From: Flavobacteriales bacterium | GTDB taxonomy: Bacteria > Bacteroidota > Bacteroidia > Flavobacteriales > JABDKJ01 | Length of the DNA stretch: 64,000 bases | Reading direction: 5' to 3' | NCBI GenBank assembly: GCA_013002285.1 | Contig: JABDKJ010000013.1 | Span: forward strand, 62,001-126,000 | The notes under the pieces: generated by a model | Told to the model about the DNA's origin: nothing | Seen by the model: only the letters and a program-made list of their open reading frames with translations | Database searches by the model: none | Position numbers and translations under genes: made by a program | In this document: positions 24,242 through 32,842 of the stretch, in pieces | Layout of the letters: every line of letters starts with the position of its first letter | How positions within the stretch are numbered: the first letter of the stretch is position 1

Positions 24242-24595
24242 CTAAAGATCTGGACTTGGCCCTTTGAGAAGACTATCGATCTCTTGTGCATATTCTGCAG
24301 AATCATCCAAATAGAAATTTAGCTGTGGGATCCTTCTCATGGACTTTCCAACAGAACCCGAAAGATGCTTTTTGATTACCCCTTTTTGAATCTTGACAAG
24401 GTCTAATAATTTGTCTTTGTCTTTCACTGCTAAAAAACTCAAATATACTTTGGCCAATCCTAGATCTGGGCTCATTCTTACAACAGTGATTGTAATGAAT
24501 GCACCTCCAAATAAGTCGCGTGACCTTTGTTGGAAGATCACGCCAATCTCCTTCTTCAGCAGACTAGCTACTTTTTGTTGTCTAATACTTTCCAC
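24242..24595 (-). CDS. rbfA: Ribosome-binding factor A
   Basis: About 117 residues; KH-like protein that binds the immature 30S subunit and helps 16S rRNA 5'-end maturation. SIRQQKVASLLKKEIGVIFQ, FITITVVRMSPDLGLAKVYL and RRIPQLNFYLDDSAEYAQEI match the family. The start is GTG 24595, giving the usual MESIRQQK opening; TTG 24604 is rejected because it is part of a promoter box (24602-24609). Confidence 0.93.
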   Translation of the reverse strand: MESIRQQKVASLLKKEIGVIFQQRSRDLFGGAFITITVVRMSPDLGLAKVYLSFLAVKDKDKLLDLVKIQKGVIKKHLSGSVGKSMRRIPQLNFYLDDSAEYAQEIDSLLKGPSPDL

Positions 24596-24601
24596 AGGCC
24601 T

Positions 24602-24635
24602 CAAAAATAGTGATACTTAGTGGTTATAGTACCAA
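24602..24635 (-). promoter_or_regulatory. Promoter of rbfA-permease operon
   Basis: Minus strand: TTG (24635-24633), 23-nt spacer, TATTTTTG (24609-24602). It directly precedes GTG 24595 and diverges from the universal stress protein promoter. Confidence 0.6.
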
Positions 24636-24668
24636 AGACCAACGTCTCTTTTACTATAATTTTTCAAT

Positions 24669-24702
24669 TTGCTAGGATATTAGGGTCAATGAACTATTTT
24701 TG
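24669..24702 (+). promoter_or_regulatory. Promoter of the universal stress protein gene
   Basis: TTG at 24669-24671, 23-nt spacer, TATTTTTG at 24695-24702, 16 bp before ATG 24719. Confidence 0.6.
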
Positions 24703-24718
24703 TATAAAACCTAAACAC

Positions 24719-25558
24719 ATGAGTGAAAAGACGATCTTAGTCCCTTCAGATTTTTCAAAAGTTGCCGATACGGCAATGAATCATGCAGCTGTAATATCCA
24801 AGTCTATAGGCTCTTCGGTCACTGTTTTACATGTTGTGTCAAATGAGAGTAAGATCGATGTAGGGAACCAAAAATTGGAGATGTATATTGAAAGACATCA
24901 AAAAGAAAATCCGGGGGTAGAATTCAAAAGTATAATTCAGGTTGGAAATATATTTGAGGATATCGGTGATGTCTCAAAAAATATAGGGGCATCATTGATC
25001 GTAATGGGTACCCATGGCATGAGAGGCATGCAATTTCTAGTCGGGAGTAATGCTTTGCGAGTAGTTTCCAATTCTGCAACACCAATAATTATTGTTCAGG
25101 AAAGGCTTATTAGAGAAGGTGGATATGACAATATTTTAGTTCCGCTGGACCTTCATAAAGAGACGAAACAAAAACTGAATGTTGTTGCTGATCTCGGCAA
25201 GTATTTTGAAAGCAAGGTTCATTTGCTATCACCTAATGAAACAGACGAACATCTACAGAATCAATTGACCCGAAATGTGGCATTTGCCTCTCAATATCTT
25301 TCAGAAAGAGGTATTGAGTCAGATGCTCGGGTTTCTGATGAAGATAGTTCAGATTTTGATGACGGGGTCGTGCGAAATGCTTCTGCTTTGGATGCAGATC
25401 TGATCGCAATTATGAATTTAGGAAACAATAGTTTGATGGGTATTTTTGGAGGGAAATTCTCTCAGAATGTAATCACGAATGCTAGCCAAATTCCAGTATT
25501 GATACTGAACCCAAAGGAAACATCTGGGATCTCAGATTTCTTTGGGGCCTACGGTTAA
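24719..25558 (+). CDS. Universal stress protein, tandem UspA domains
   Basis: 279 residues from ATG 24719, preceded by a good promoter. Domain 1 (residues 1-140) carries KTILVPSDFSKVADTAMNHA and the ATP-binding signature GTHGMRGMQFLVGSNALRVV (G-2x-G-9x-G-S). Domain 2 (about 145-279) starts YDNILVPLDLHKE and ends GIFGGKFSQNVITNASQIPV, where the ATP loop is degenerate, so only domain 1 is likely to bind nucleotide. Such tandem proteins support survival under stress or starvation. The stop interlocks with that of the convergent phosphatase gene (TTAA shared). Confidence 0.92.
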   Translation: MSEKTILVPSDFSKVADTAMNHAAVISKSIGSSVTVLHVVSNESKIDVGNQKLEMYIERHQKENPGVEFKSIIQVGNIFEDIGDVSKNIGASLIVMGTHGMRGMQFLVGSNALRVVSNSATPIIIVQERLIREGGYDNILVPLDLHKETKQKLNVVADLGKYFESKVHLLSPNETDEHLQNQLTRNVAFASQYLSERGIESDARVSDEDSSDFDDGVVRNASALDADLIAIMNLGNNSLMGIFGGKFSQNVITNASQIPVLILNPKETSGISDFFGAYG

Positions 25559-27354
25559 AAACGTACTCCGATAACTAGAATGTCATCAATCTGTTCGTGT
25601 ATGCCACCTTGCCACTGAAGCATGGCCTTGTCTAGTTCTTCTCTTTGCTCATCCATACTCATGGGATAGATATATTTAAGCAATGGTCTGAATCGGCTGT
25701 GCTTGAATTTTGTACCGTGTTCGGTCTCACCACCAAATTGATCTACATATCCATCTGAGAATTGATATACCATATCCCCTTTGCTAAGTTTGATCTTTTT
25801 GGTCTCGAATTTAATGCCCAGATAGTCCGAATTACCTATTGCATATCTGTCACCTTTTATATTCCCAAGATCTCCATCTTTGAAATAGTAAATGGGTCTA
25901 CCTGCACCGGCAAAGGCTAGTTCGTTTGTTTTTTCATCCCAAACACAGAGAGACATATCCATTCCATCTTTTATACCTAAGTCTTCCATTTGTCTGTTTA
26001 GTCCAGAAATGGATACATCATTTAGTCTAGACAGGATCTCTCCCGGATCACTTGAAGGATATTCTTTAATGATCTGATTGATACTCGTGTATGCAATGAG
26101 GCTCATAAAAGCACCTGGAACACCGTGTCCCGTGCAATCTACTGCGGCAAAGTACTTTTTACCGTCTTGTTGCAAGAACCAATAGAAGTCACCGGATACA
26201 ATGTCTTTTGGCTTGTAAAGCACAAAGCATTCATCAAACATTTCATTGATCAACGCATTTGAAGGCAGAATAGAATCCTGTATCCTTTTTGCATACCGTA
26301 TACTAGCTGTTACATCTTCATATAACTCCTCTATTTCTACATTTTTTTCTTGGAGTTCGTCTGATTTCTTTTGGAGTTGAATAGTTCTTTGCTCTACTTT
26401 TGCTTCCAGTTCCCTTTCATTTTCAGCAAGGCCATCACGCATTCGGAGCAAAGCCATACCCATTTCGTCCTTAGGCCCGAGCAATTCATAATCAACTTCG
26501 AAATTTCCTGTTCCAGTAGCCGAGGCGAAATCCCTCGTTCTTTTTAGACTTCCCATAAGCGTATTCAAAGCTTCGGTCATGTCTCCGATCTCATCGTTAC
26601 TATGTTCAATTTCTTCTTTAGGTATGACTCCCGTACCGAGTGACTGGATGACACCTTTTAGACGATGCACTGGTGATGTGATAGATCTTGTAGTAAACCA
26701 GGCAATGAACATACCGCAAAGGATCAGCCCTATACCTAAATAGGTCAAATTGGTCTTAAGGTTCTCAAAAGATGAGATCATCTCATTTGAGTTGGTCTTA
26801 CTTTCTTCCCGTTGATTTGCAATAAGTTGGTTCAGGTCAACAAGAAGCTCATCATAAAGTTCATCGATCGCGCCATCTTCTTCAACCATTTCCATAGCGA
26901 TCATACGGTCAAATGCATAACCTTCATCATAATGATCCCAACCGGGAAGATAACTTTGGACTTCTCTATAGAGCTTGAACAATTTATTCATTTTAGAATA
27001 GACTGCCTTTTTTAGCTCTCTGTCTTTATCGCTTTCCCAGCTATTTTCTAATGAATTGATCTTTCCTTTGATCAAAGGAAGATCTTCAGTCATAATGCTC
27101 TTTAATCTTCTTTTTTCAGCTCTATCGTTTTCAGACTGAACATTACCCCAGAATATGATAAGGGTTTTGGATTGTTCTAAGTAAGATTTAAGATCCTCTA
27201 AACGCTTTACAGACGGACTTGAGACGTTTGTTATCTCATCATTCAGTTCTTTTCCTTCCTTTACTGTCTTCGTAGTAAATAATAGGAAAACCATGATTGC
27301 TAACATGAAAATGCCGAATCCAAGACCTATTTTTCGACCAATGTTAAAGCGCAT
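25555..27354 (-). CDS. Membrane HAMP-SpoIIE (PP2C-type) serine phosphatase
   Basis: 599 residues. Helix 1 (residues about 8-28) and helix 2 (about 207-225) flank a helical periplasmic sensor region like the four-helix bundles of chemoreceptors. A HAMP domain (SPVHRLKGVIQSLGTG onward), a coiled coil and a SpoIIE/RsbU phosphatase follow: SGDFYWFLQQDGKKYFAAVD, CTGHGVPGAFMSLIA and FSDGYVDQFGG carry the metal-binding Asp residues. Such proteins dephosphorylate anti-sigma-factor antagonists. It is the last gene of a three-gene string with a YfiR-like periplasmic protein and a repeat-type exported protein, which may feed it signals. Confidence 0.93.
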   Translation of the reverse strand: MRFNIGRKIGLGFGIFMLAIMVFLLFTTKTVKEGKELNDEITNVSSPSVKRLEDLKSYLEQSKTLIIFWGNVQSENDRAEKRRLKSIMTEDLPLIKGKINSLENSWESDKDRELKKAVYSKMNKLFKLYREVQSYLPGWDHYDEGYAFDRMIAMEMVEEDGAIDELYDELLVDLNQLIANQREESKTNSNEMISSFENLKTNLTYLGIGLILCGMFIAWFTTRSITSPVHRLKGVIQSLGTGVIPKEEIEHSNDEIGDMTEALNTLMGSLKRTRDFASATGTGNFEVDYELLGPKDEMGMALLRMRDGLAENERELEAKVEQRTIQLQKKSDELQEKNVEIEELYEDVTASIRYAKRIQDSILPSNALINEMFDECFVLYKPKDIVSGDFYWFLQQDGKKYFAAVDCTGHGVPGAFMSLIAYTSINQIIKEYPSSDPGEILSRLNDVSISGLNRQMEDLGIKDGMDMSLCVWDEKTNELAFAGAGRPIYYFKDGDLGNIKGDRYAIGNSDYLGIKFETKKIKLSKGDMVYQFSDGYVDQFGGETEHGTKFKHSRFRPLLKYIYPMSMDEQREELDKAMLQWQGGIHEQIDDILVIGVRF

Positions 27355-27377
27355 GTTTAATCGCGTTATTAAGGTTA

Positions 27378-28499
27378 CTATTTCCTCAATTGAGGATACT
27401 CGAGCTCGTCATCCGAGTTGAAATCTAGTCTTTGGAATATATCCTCCTCCGATTTGCCAAAGGTTGAATGTTCAACTCCTTCAATATCTTTTTTCAGGCC
27501 TTTAACGCATTTCTTATGCACGTCTTCAGCATTCTTGTCGAATTCAATTTGCCATTTTGCGAATGCTGGGCCATCCAAAGATTTCCCATGTTTAATGGAT
27601 TTTAAACTCTCATCAAAGAAGTCTCTTTTCTTTTCCAATAGTAAGCTGTAATAGATAGCTCTGAGAGCTTTATTTATTTCAACTCTTTCTGGTTTTAATT
27701 TAAAAGCTGTAAGTGCATATGGAAGCGCTTCTTTGAAAAGCATAACACAATTTGTTTGTATCCTGTTCAGGTCCTCTAAAGTGCTATTCTCATCTAATTT
27801 TTCTATTAAATACGCAGCTTCATTATATAGATTGATGGATAAATTGTAATTAGTTCCATAATCCGTGCTGTCGATCCTTATTGCCGCTCGGTAGTTTTCC
27901 CTTACTTTGTTGAATTCATATTCGTATGAAGCTGGGTCTTTCCACTCCATTCTATCTTTTTCAATAAATTTTCGATAAGAAGTAGCGTAAGCTTTTAGGA
28001 AATTCAAGTCTCTATTTCTCAGATCGAAGCTTGGCTCTAGTTTTTTCTGAATAGCCCTGTATTTTTCGTATTGAGGTTTTATCTCGTCAATATTTTTCCT
28101 TTCTCTGGCCTTCATCATATTCACCACATCATTATAATAAGAAGGGATGTAGAATGTTTTGATGATGTTATAGTTCATCTGGAAGAACTTCTTTTCTGTG
28201 TCTAATTCAATAGCTTTGAAAAAAGCCTCTACTGATCGTTCTCTATTAACAGAAGTTCTAGACCTGTTGTCGACAACCTTATAAAGTTCTTTGTAAATAT
28301 GACCTCTAACGTGCCATGTATAAGGATCCTTTGCACCTGCATCAATAAGTATTGCAGCGTCAATCTTTTCCTTAGCATTTTGTAATTCTTTTTGTTCGTA
28401 GAGCTTTGCAGCCTCTATAGTGATGGTAGGGGTTTGACTCCATCCAGACAATGCAAGAAAGGTCGTAAAAATAACCGATATGTAAATTTTCTTAAGCAT
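27378..28499 (-). CDS. Exported TPR-like protein
   Basis: About 373 residues from ATG 28499 (another ATG lies two codons upstream, at 28505, overlapping the yfiR-like stop). A signal peptide (YISVIFTTFLALSGWSQ) is followed by helical repeats: AAKLYEQKELQNAKEKIDAA, DPYTWHVRGHIYKELY and SVEAFFKAIEL resemble tetratricopeptide units. No catalytic motif is visible. Sitting between the YfiR-like protein and the HAMP phosphatase, it could be the periplasmic scaffold linking them; this is inference from gene order. Confidence 0.75.
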   Translation of the reverse strand: MLKKIYISVIFTTFLALSGWSQTPTITIEAAKLYEQKELQNAKEKIDAAILIDAGAKDPYTWHVRGHIYKELYKVVDNRSRTSVNRERSVEAFFKAIELDTEKKFFQMNYNIIKTFYIPSYYNDVVNMMKARERKNIDEIKPQYEKYRAIQKKLEPSFDLRNRDLNFLKAYATSYRKFIEKDRMEWKDPASYEYEFNKVRENYRAAIRIDSTDYGTNYNLSINLYNEAAYLIEKLDENSTLEDLNRIQTNCVMLFKEALPYALTAFKLKPERVEINKALRAIYYSLLLEKKRDFFDESLKSIKHGKSLDGPAFAKWQIEFDKNAEDVHKKCVKGLKKDIEGVEHSTFGKSEEDIFQRLDFNSDDELEYPQLRK

Positions 28500-28501
28500 G
28501 A

Positions 28502-29041
28502 TCATCTTTTTATAGGAGTTCCCAGTGTTTTTAGTGTGACACCGATTTTTAGCCCTTGATTAATGGCGTTTTGTTCATCATATTCGTACTTTATCTGGCT
28601 TTGATTTTTGTAGAAATTTATACTTGAACCGGACAAGGTCCCGTTTTCAAATTCTGTGACTATTAAAATGTTCTTTTCTATTAGGCCCTGAATGAATTCT
28701 GGATTAGCGTCAGATACTGCTTTGGGGATATAAACAATATGAATGTTTTCCGAACCAAGAACTTCTTCAACACTTGGAGAAGTTATTAGCAAAGGTTGAT
28801 CACCTACTTTTTTACCAGAATATTTTTTTGTTAACTGAAGAGATAATTTTGGAGAATTGACCACGGATATAGTAAAATCCCCCACTTTTTTATGATCAGG
28901 CCAAGCTACCAGCTTTGCGAAATTGTATAGCAAAGTTGCCCTGATTATGTTAGGAGTATCTCTCTCATCCAAACCACCCTGGGCTTTGCCCATTTGATGG
29001 ATAGAGATGATCAGACATATTAGTAAGGCAATTTTTTTCAT
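28502..29041 (-). CDS. YfiR-family (DUF4154) periplasmic protein
   Basis: 179 residues with a signal peptide (ending near GKAQ). IIRATLLYNFAKLVAWPD is the YfiR/DUF4154 signature, and DFTISVVNSPKLS, VGDQPLLITSP, IHIVYIPKAV, ILIVTEFENGTLSGSSINFY and KIGVTLKTLG complete the fold. In Pseudomonas YfiR binds and represses the HAMP-containing cyclase YfiN from the periplasm. Here no cyclase is present, and the membrane HAMP protein of the operon is a SpoIIE phosphatase, so the output may be different. Confidence 0.88.
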   Translation of the reverse strand: MKKIALLICLIISIHQMGKAQGGLDERDTPNIIRATLLYNFAKLVAWPDHKKVGDFTISVVNSPKLSLQLTKKYSGKKVGDQPLLITSPSVEEVLGSENIHIVYIPKAVSDANPEFIQGLIEKNILIVTEFENGTLSGSSINFYKNQSQIKYEYDEQNAINQGLKIGVTLKTLGTPIKR

Positions 29042-29155
29042 TTATATTTTGGATCCTCTAAAAGTTCAATATAGATCCTATTAATTCGCAGCTCAATTAA
29101 AATTTAGCATCTTTTACACTAACGAATTTTGAAAAAGAAAGGTTTCAGAAAGAGC

Positions 29156-29668
29156 TCAGTTTGTTTCTTGAGATGGGTCGACCTTCATGCTTTCCAGGTC
29201 ACGGTCAAAAAGATATAAGCTGCCAGAATCGGTACCTATGAGGTTGAGTTTGTCAATAATGGAACGAGCCAGAGCTTCTTCTTCTATTTGCTCAGAAACA
29301 TACCATTGCATGAAATTGTGGGTTGTATAGTCTTTTTCTTTTAAAGTAATATCTACCACTTTGTTGATCTCATTGGTAACTTTTTGTTCATGTTCAAGGA
29401 CTTCCTCGAATACGGCTCGCACAGATTCGTAGGCCTTTGGTGGTTTATCGAATTTAGGAATGATCGCATGTCCACCCCTTTCATTGACAAAACGAATGAG
29501 TTTAAGCATATGTTCTCGCTCTTCGTCTGCATGACCATAAAGAAATTGGGCCATTCCATTCATACCAACTGTTTCTGCCCAAGAGGCCATAGCTAGGTAT
29601 ATTTGAGATGAGTATCCTTCAACTTCTATTTGCTTTATTAAAGCTTGCTCTACTTTTTTGGAAAACAT
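29156..29668 (-). CDS. Ferritin
   Basis: 170-residue iron-storage protein of the bacterial (non-heme) ferritin type. The ferroxidase ligands are present: Glu in EVEGYSSQIYLAMASWAE, EExxH in HADEEREHM, and the Gln/Glu set in YVSEQIEEEA. It would assemble as a 24-mer that oxidises Fe(II) and stores Fe(III), limiting Fenton chemistry. Monocistronic by spacing: 114 bp lie upstream of the yfiR-like gene and about 60 bp separate it from the next minus-strand gene. Confidence 0.95.
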   Translation of the reverse strand: MFSKKVEQALIKQIEVEGYSSQIYLAMASWAETVGMNGMAQFLYGHADEEREHMLKLIRFVNERGGHAIIPKFDKPPKAYESVRAVFEEVLEHEQKVTNEINKVVDITLKEKDYTTHNFMQWYVSEQIEEEALARSIIDKLNLIGTDSGSLYLFDRDLESMKVDPSQETN

Positions 29669-29731
29669 AAGATCAATTTAGTTATACAAGATTAACGCTT
29701 ATAGCGGAAAATAGTTTGAATTTCTTAAAAA

Positions 29732-30133
29732 TTAAAATTGGTCCAATATATCAGGAAGCGGTTCGTTCTCTTTGGGGTCATTTTTTAATAACCTATAGCT
29801 GTAAACGAAAAAAGAAATTCCTAAAGAAGCTGAAGTCACTCCGACAATGCCAAAGACGGTTTCTTCATCCATTAGACCTAGGCCAGAAACCATCGCAATA
29901 GCAAAAACCCCAAGCACAACTCCGGTAATAATGAGATAAATATAAATATAGGTCCTATTACCTTGAGATAATTTATCGCTTCGCACAGCAAAAACTATTG
30001 CTGCAATAATCTGCCAAAGTCCAAAAGGGATGGCTAAGAATAAAGAGAGAAGAGGCTCGACTGTCAATGTGATCAACGCAATGAAAAGAATTATTATCTG
30101 GGCCCACAGATTAACACCGATCCAAGCCTTCAT
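29732..30133 (-). CDS. Four-helix membrane protein, unknown function
   Basis: 133 residues with four hydrophobic helices (LWAQIIILFIALITL, LLSLFLAIPFGLWQIIAAI, YIYIYLIITGVVLGVFAI, VFGIVGVTSASLGISFFVY) and a short acidic cytoplasmic tail. No family recognised. Its start overlaps the stop of the GbsR-type regulator by 4 bp, so the two are co-translated, and it may be the regulator's target or its membrane effector. Confidence 0.75.
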   Translation of the reverse strand: MKAWIGVNLWAQIIILFIALITLTVEPLLSLFLAIPFGLWQIIAAIVFAVRSDKLSQGNRTYIYIYLIITGVVLGVFAIAMVSGLGLMDEETVFGIVGVTSASLGISFFVYSYRLLKNDPKENEPLPDILDQF

Positions 30134-30639
30134 TTTTTCAAGAATTTAAGTAAAGTATTTGTGAACCAGTTTTGATCCATGTTCTCTACTTTTGTCAATA
30201 CTTTCTCGGTTTTAGTGGCAATATTTGAAATGTCATTGACCAAGTCTCTGAAATGTTCTTCGTCCTTGTTCCCTTTCTTCGTTTTATGCTCCTTTAGGGC
30301 ATTGATCTTATGAATAAGTGGAGTCAATTCTCTTTTGCGTCTTTGCATCGTAATTCTCTTGGTTACTTCCCACATATCGTCTTCAGCAACAAAGAACTCT
30401 TTTCTCTCGCCACTTTTTATTACTTTGTGTACCAGGCCCCAATCAATAAGTGTGCGGGTATTCATATTGGCATTTCCCCGACTTATTTTCAGCTCTCCCA
30501 TAATGTCTTCAGTAGTCTTTGCCTCGGTAGATGACAATAGCAAAGCATGGATCTGGGCCATTGTGCGATTTATCCCCCATTGAGAGCCCAATGCTCCCCA
30601 TATTTCTATGAATTTGTCTTTTCGTTGTTGAAGATCCAT
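30130..30639 (-). CDS. GbsR/MarR-type transcriptional regulator
   Basis: 169 residues. The N-terminus (FIEIWGALGSQWGINRTMAQ followed by IHALLLSSTEAKTTEDI) and the winged HTH (MGELKISRGNANMNTRTLID, WGLVHKVIKSGERKEFF) match the GbsR branch of MarR proteins, which in Bacillus control choline/glycine-betaine uptake. The C-terminal half is helical and probably dimerises. No osmoprotectant genes lie nearby; the coupled partner is a four-helix membrane protein. It is divergent from rnr. Confidence 0.88.
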   Translation of the reverse strand: MDLQQRKDKFIEIWGALGSQWGINRTMAQIHALLLSSTEAKTTEDIMGELKISRGNANMNTRTLIDWGLVHKVIKSGERKEFFVAEDDMWEVTKRITMQRRKRELTPLIHKINALKEHKTKKGNKDEEHFRDLVNDISNIATKTEKVLTKVENMDQNWFTNTLLKFLKK

Positions 30640-30678
30640 TCATCAATAATAGCGAGTTTTTAATAATTTCAAAAAAAT

Positions 30679-30712
30679 TTGATAGTTCCCTTGAAATTGG
30701 AAGCTACATTTG
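30679..30712 (+). promoter_or_regulatory. Promoter of rnr
   Basis: TTG at 30679-30681, 23-nt spacer, TACATTTG at 30705-30712, ending 6 bp before ATG 30719, so the transcript would be nearly leaderless. An apparent TTG start at 30710 is the end of this box. Confidence 0.6.
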
Positions 30713-30718
30713 CATGAA

Positions 30719-32842
30719 ATGACAAAAAGAAAACTAAAACCAGCTACTTTAAAGAAGCTTAAGAAAAAGATCAGACATCAAGTGTTGCAGGTCTTGATAG
30801 ATGCAGGAGGAAAAGCTATGAACTATAAGCAGATCGCAGCCCGGATGGAAGAAAGGGATAATAAGGTGAAGCTGCTAATTGTAGAATGCCTAAAGGAATT
30901 GACCCAGGAGGAAAAACTAGTAGAAAAGGATAAAGGAAAATACGCTTACGATGGTAAACCGATGAACATATTAGAAGGAACCATAGATATTAGTAAATGG
31001 GGTAGAGGATATTTGATCAGCGATGAGAGAGAAGAAGATGTTTTGATTCCTAAAAAATATGTTGGTCGAGCTTTGAATGGAGATAGAGTTCTTGTAGAGC
31101 TTTACAAGAAAAAGAATGATTGGAATGGAAAGGTCGTTAGCATTTTGGAACGGAAAACAGACACTTTTGTTGGTATAGTAAACCGTTCAAATGGAATGGT
31201 GTTCCTTGACCTTCCTAATAACTCACACATTTCACTCTTTATTCCCAAAGGCAAAGATCTGGGAGCTGAAGACGGAATTAAGGCAGTAGGACGTATGACC
31301 GATTGGCCAGAGTCTACAAACAACCCATTTGGAGAGATCATTGAGGTATTGGGAAGTGAAGGTGAAGCTAGAACTGAGCTAGACGCGATTATGTGGGAGT
31401 TTAATTTGCCAAGGGAATTTAACCAAGAGACCCTTGCCCAGGCGGATAAATTAAAAGTGGATGTTTCTGAAGGCGCTTTAAAGGGAAGAAAAGACCTTAG
31501 ACAAATAACCACATTTACCATTGACCCAGATGATGCTAAAGATTTTGACGATGCTTTGTCCTACACGAAATTAGGAGATGACATTGAGCTTGGGATCCAC
31601 ATTGCTGATGTTTCACATTTTGTAAGAGAGGGCGACCCTATCGACAAAGAAGCATTGAATAGAGGCACATCTGTTTATTTGGTGGACCAAGTGGTACCCA
31701 TGTTGCCAGAGATATTGAGTAATAATTTGTGCTCGTTACGGCCAAATGAAGACAAATATTGTTTCTCAGTAATAGTGAAGATGGACCAGAGCGCAAAGGT
31801 AAAGGAACACTGGATAGGCAGGGCGATCATTAACTCCGACAGACGATTTACATATCAAGAAGCTCAGGAAATAATAGATGGCTCCTCGGGAGATCATGAA
31901 GGTGAGCTAAGGCACTTGCATGACTTAAGTCAAAAAATGAGACGCAAGAGATTGAAAGACGGAGCTCTTGCTTTCAGCGGAACGGAATTTAAATTCAAAC
32001 TAGACGAAGATCATCAACCAGTTGAGATCATTGAGAAGAAAATGGGAACCGCCAATCAACTTGTAGAAGAGTTCATGCTTTTGGCAAACAGACTTGTAGC
32101 CGAGGAGATATCAAATAATAAAAAGAATAAGAGGCCTTTTGTCTATAGAATTCATGATAAGCCAGATCCAGCAAAATTGACCGAGTTGCAACGATTTGTT
32201 GGTCAACTGGGATATGAACTAAAGACAGATGTTGAACATGCAAGTCATGACCTAAATGCTCTTATAGATTCTGCAAAAGGAAAACCAGAAGAAAAAGTGA
32301 TAAGTCAAATGGCCATAAGAACTATGGCAAAAGCCGAATATTCAGTTGACAACATAGGTCATTACGGTTTAGCATTTGAGAACTATTCCCATTTTACTTC
32401 ACCGATCCGAAGGTATCCAGACCTTCTTGCACACAGGCTTGTAGAGGTCTATTTGGTTGGCAAAACAATTCTCAGCGAAGCCGAGATCGAAAAGCGAAAT
32501 AAGCATTGTTCAATAATGGAGAAGCGAGCTTCTGATGCCGAGCGAGCTTCAGTAAAATATATGCAGGCTCTTTATATGAGCAAGTTCATTGGTCACGAGT
32601 TTGAGGGAATCGTATCCGGCCTCACCAAATGGGGCATATATGTTGAACTAAGTAACAAATGTGAAGGAATGATACCCTTGATCTCAATGAGAGATGACAA
32701 GTATTACTTTGAAGAAGACAGTTTTATGGTAATTGGGAAACGGTATAAGGAAGTCTTTAAAATGGGACAAAACTTGAAGGTAAGAGTAGCAGATTGCGAT
32801 GTCCTAAAAAGACAAGTAGACCTGGAATTAGTGGAAGATTAG
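30719..32842 (+). CDS. rnr: Ribonuclease R
   Basis: 707-residue processive 3'-5' exoribonuclease that degrades structured RNA. Order: a basic HTH-like N-terminus, cold-shock domains, the RNB catalytic domain with ITTFTIDPDDAKDFDDALSY (Mg-binding Asp cluster) and ENYSHFTSPIRRYPDLLAHR, then an S1 domain (FEGIVSGLTKWGIYVEL). Length is typical. The start ATG 30719 follows the promoter box. The stop shares four bases with the convergent OmpA-type gene. Confidence 0.95.
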   Translation: MTKRKLKPATLKKLKKKIRHQVLQVLIDAGGKAMNYKQIAARMEERDNKVKLLIVECLKELTQEEKLVEKDKGKYAYDGKPMNILEGTIDISKWGRGYLISDEREEDVLIPKKYVGRALNGDRVLVELYKKKNDWNGKVVSILERKTDTFVGIVNRSNGMVFLDLPNNSHISLFIPKGKDLGAEDGIKAVGRMTDWPESTNNPFGEIIEVLGSEGEARTELDAIMWEFNLPREFNQETLAQADKLKVDVSEGALKGRKDLRQITTFTIDPDDAKDFDDALSYTKLGDDIELGIHIADVSHFVREGDPIDKEALNRGTSVYLVDQVVPMLPEILSNNLCSLRPNEDKYCFSVIVKMDQSAKVKEHWIGRAIINSDRRFTYQEAQEIIDGSSGDHEGELRHLHDLSQKMRRKRLKDGALAFSGTEFKFKLDEDHQPVEIIEKKMGTANQLVEEFMLLANRLVAEEISNNKKNKRPFVYRIHDKPDPAKLTELQRFVGQLGYELKTDVEHASHDLNALIDSAKGKPEEKVISQMAIRTMAKAEYSVDNIGHYGLAFENYSHFTSPIRRYPDLLAHRLVEVYLVGKTILSEAEIEKRNKHCSIMEKRASDAERASVKYMQALYMSKFIGHEFEGIVSGLTKWGIYVELSNKCEGMIPLISMRDDKYYFEEDSFMVIGKRYKEVFKMGQNLKVRVADCDVLKRQVDLELVED

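Noticed and set aside
24602..24604. TTG start for rbfA
   Set aside because: It is part of the TATTTTTG box on the minus strand; GTG 24595 gives the conserved N-terminus.
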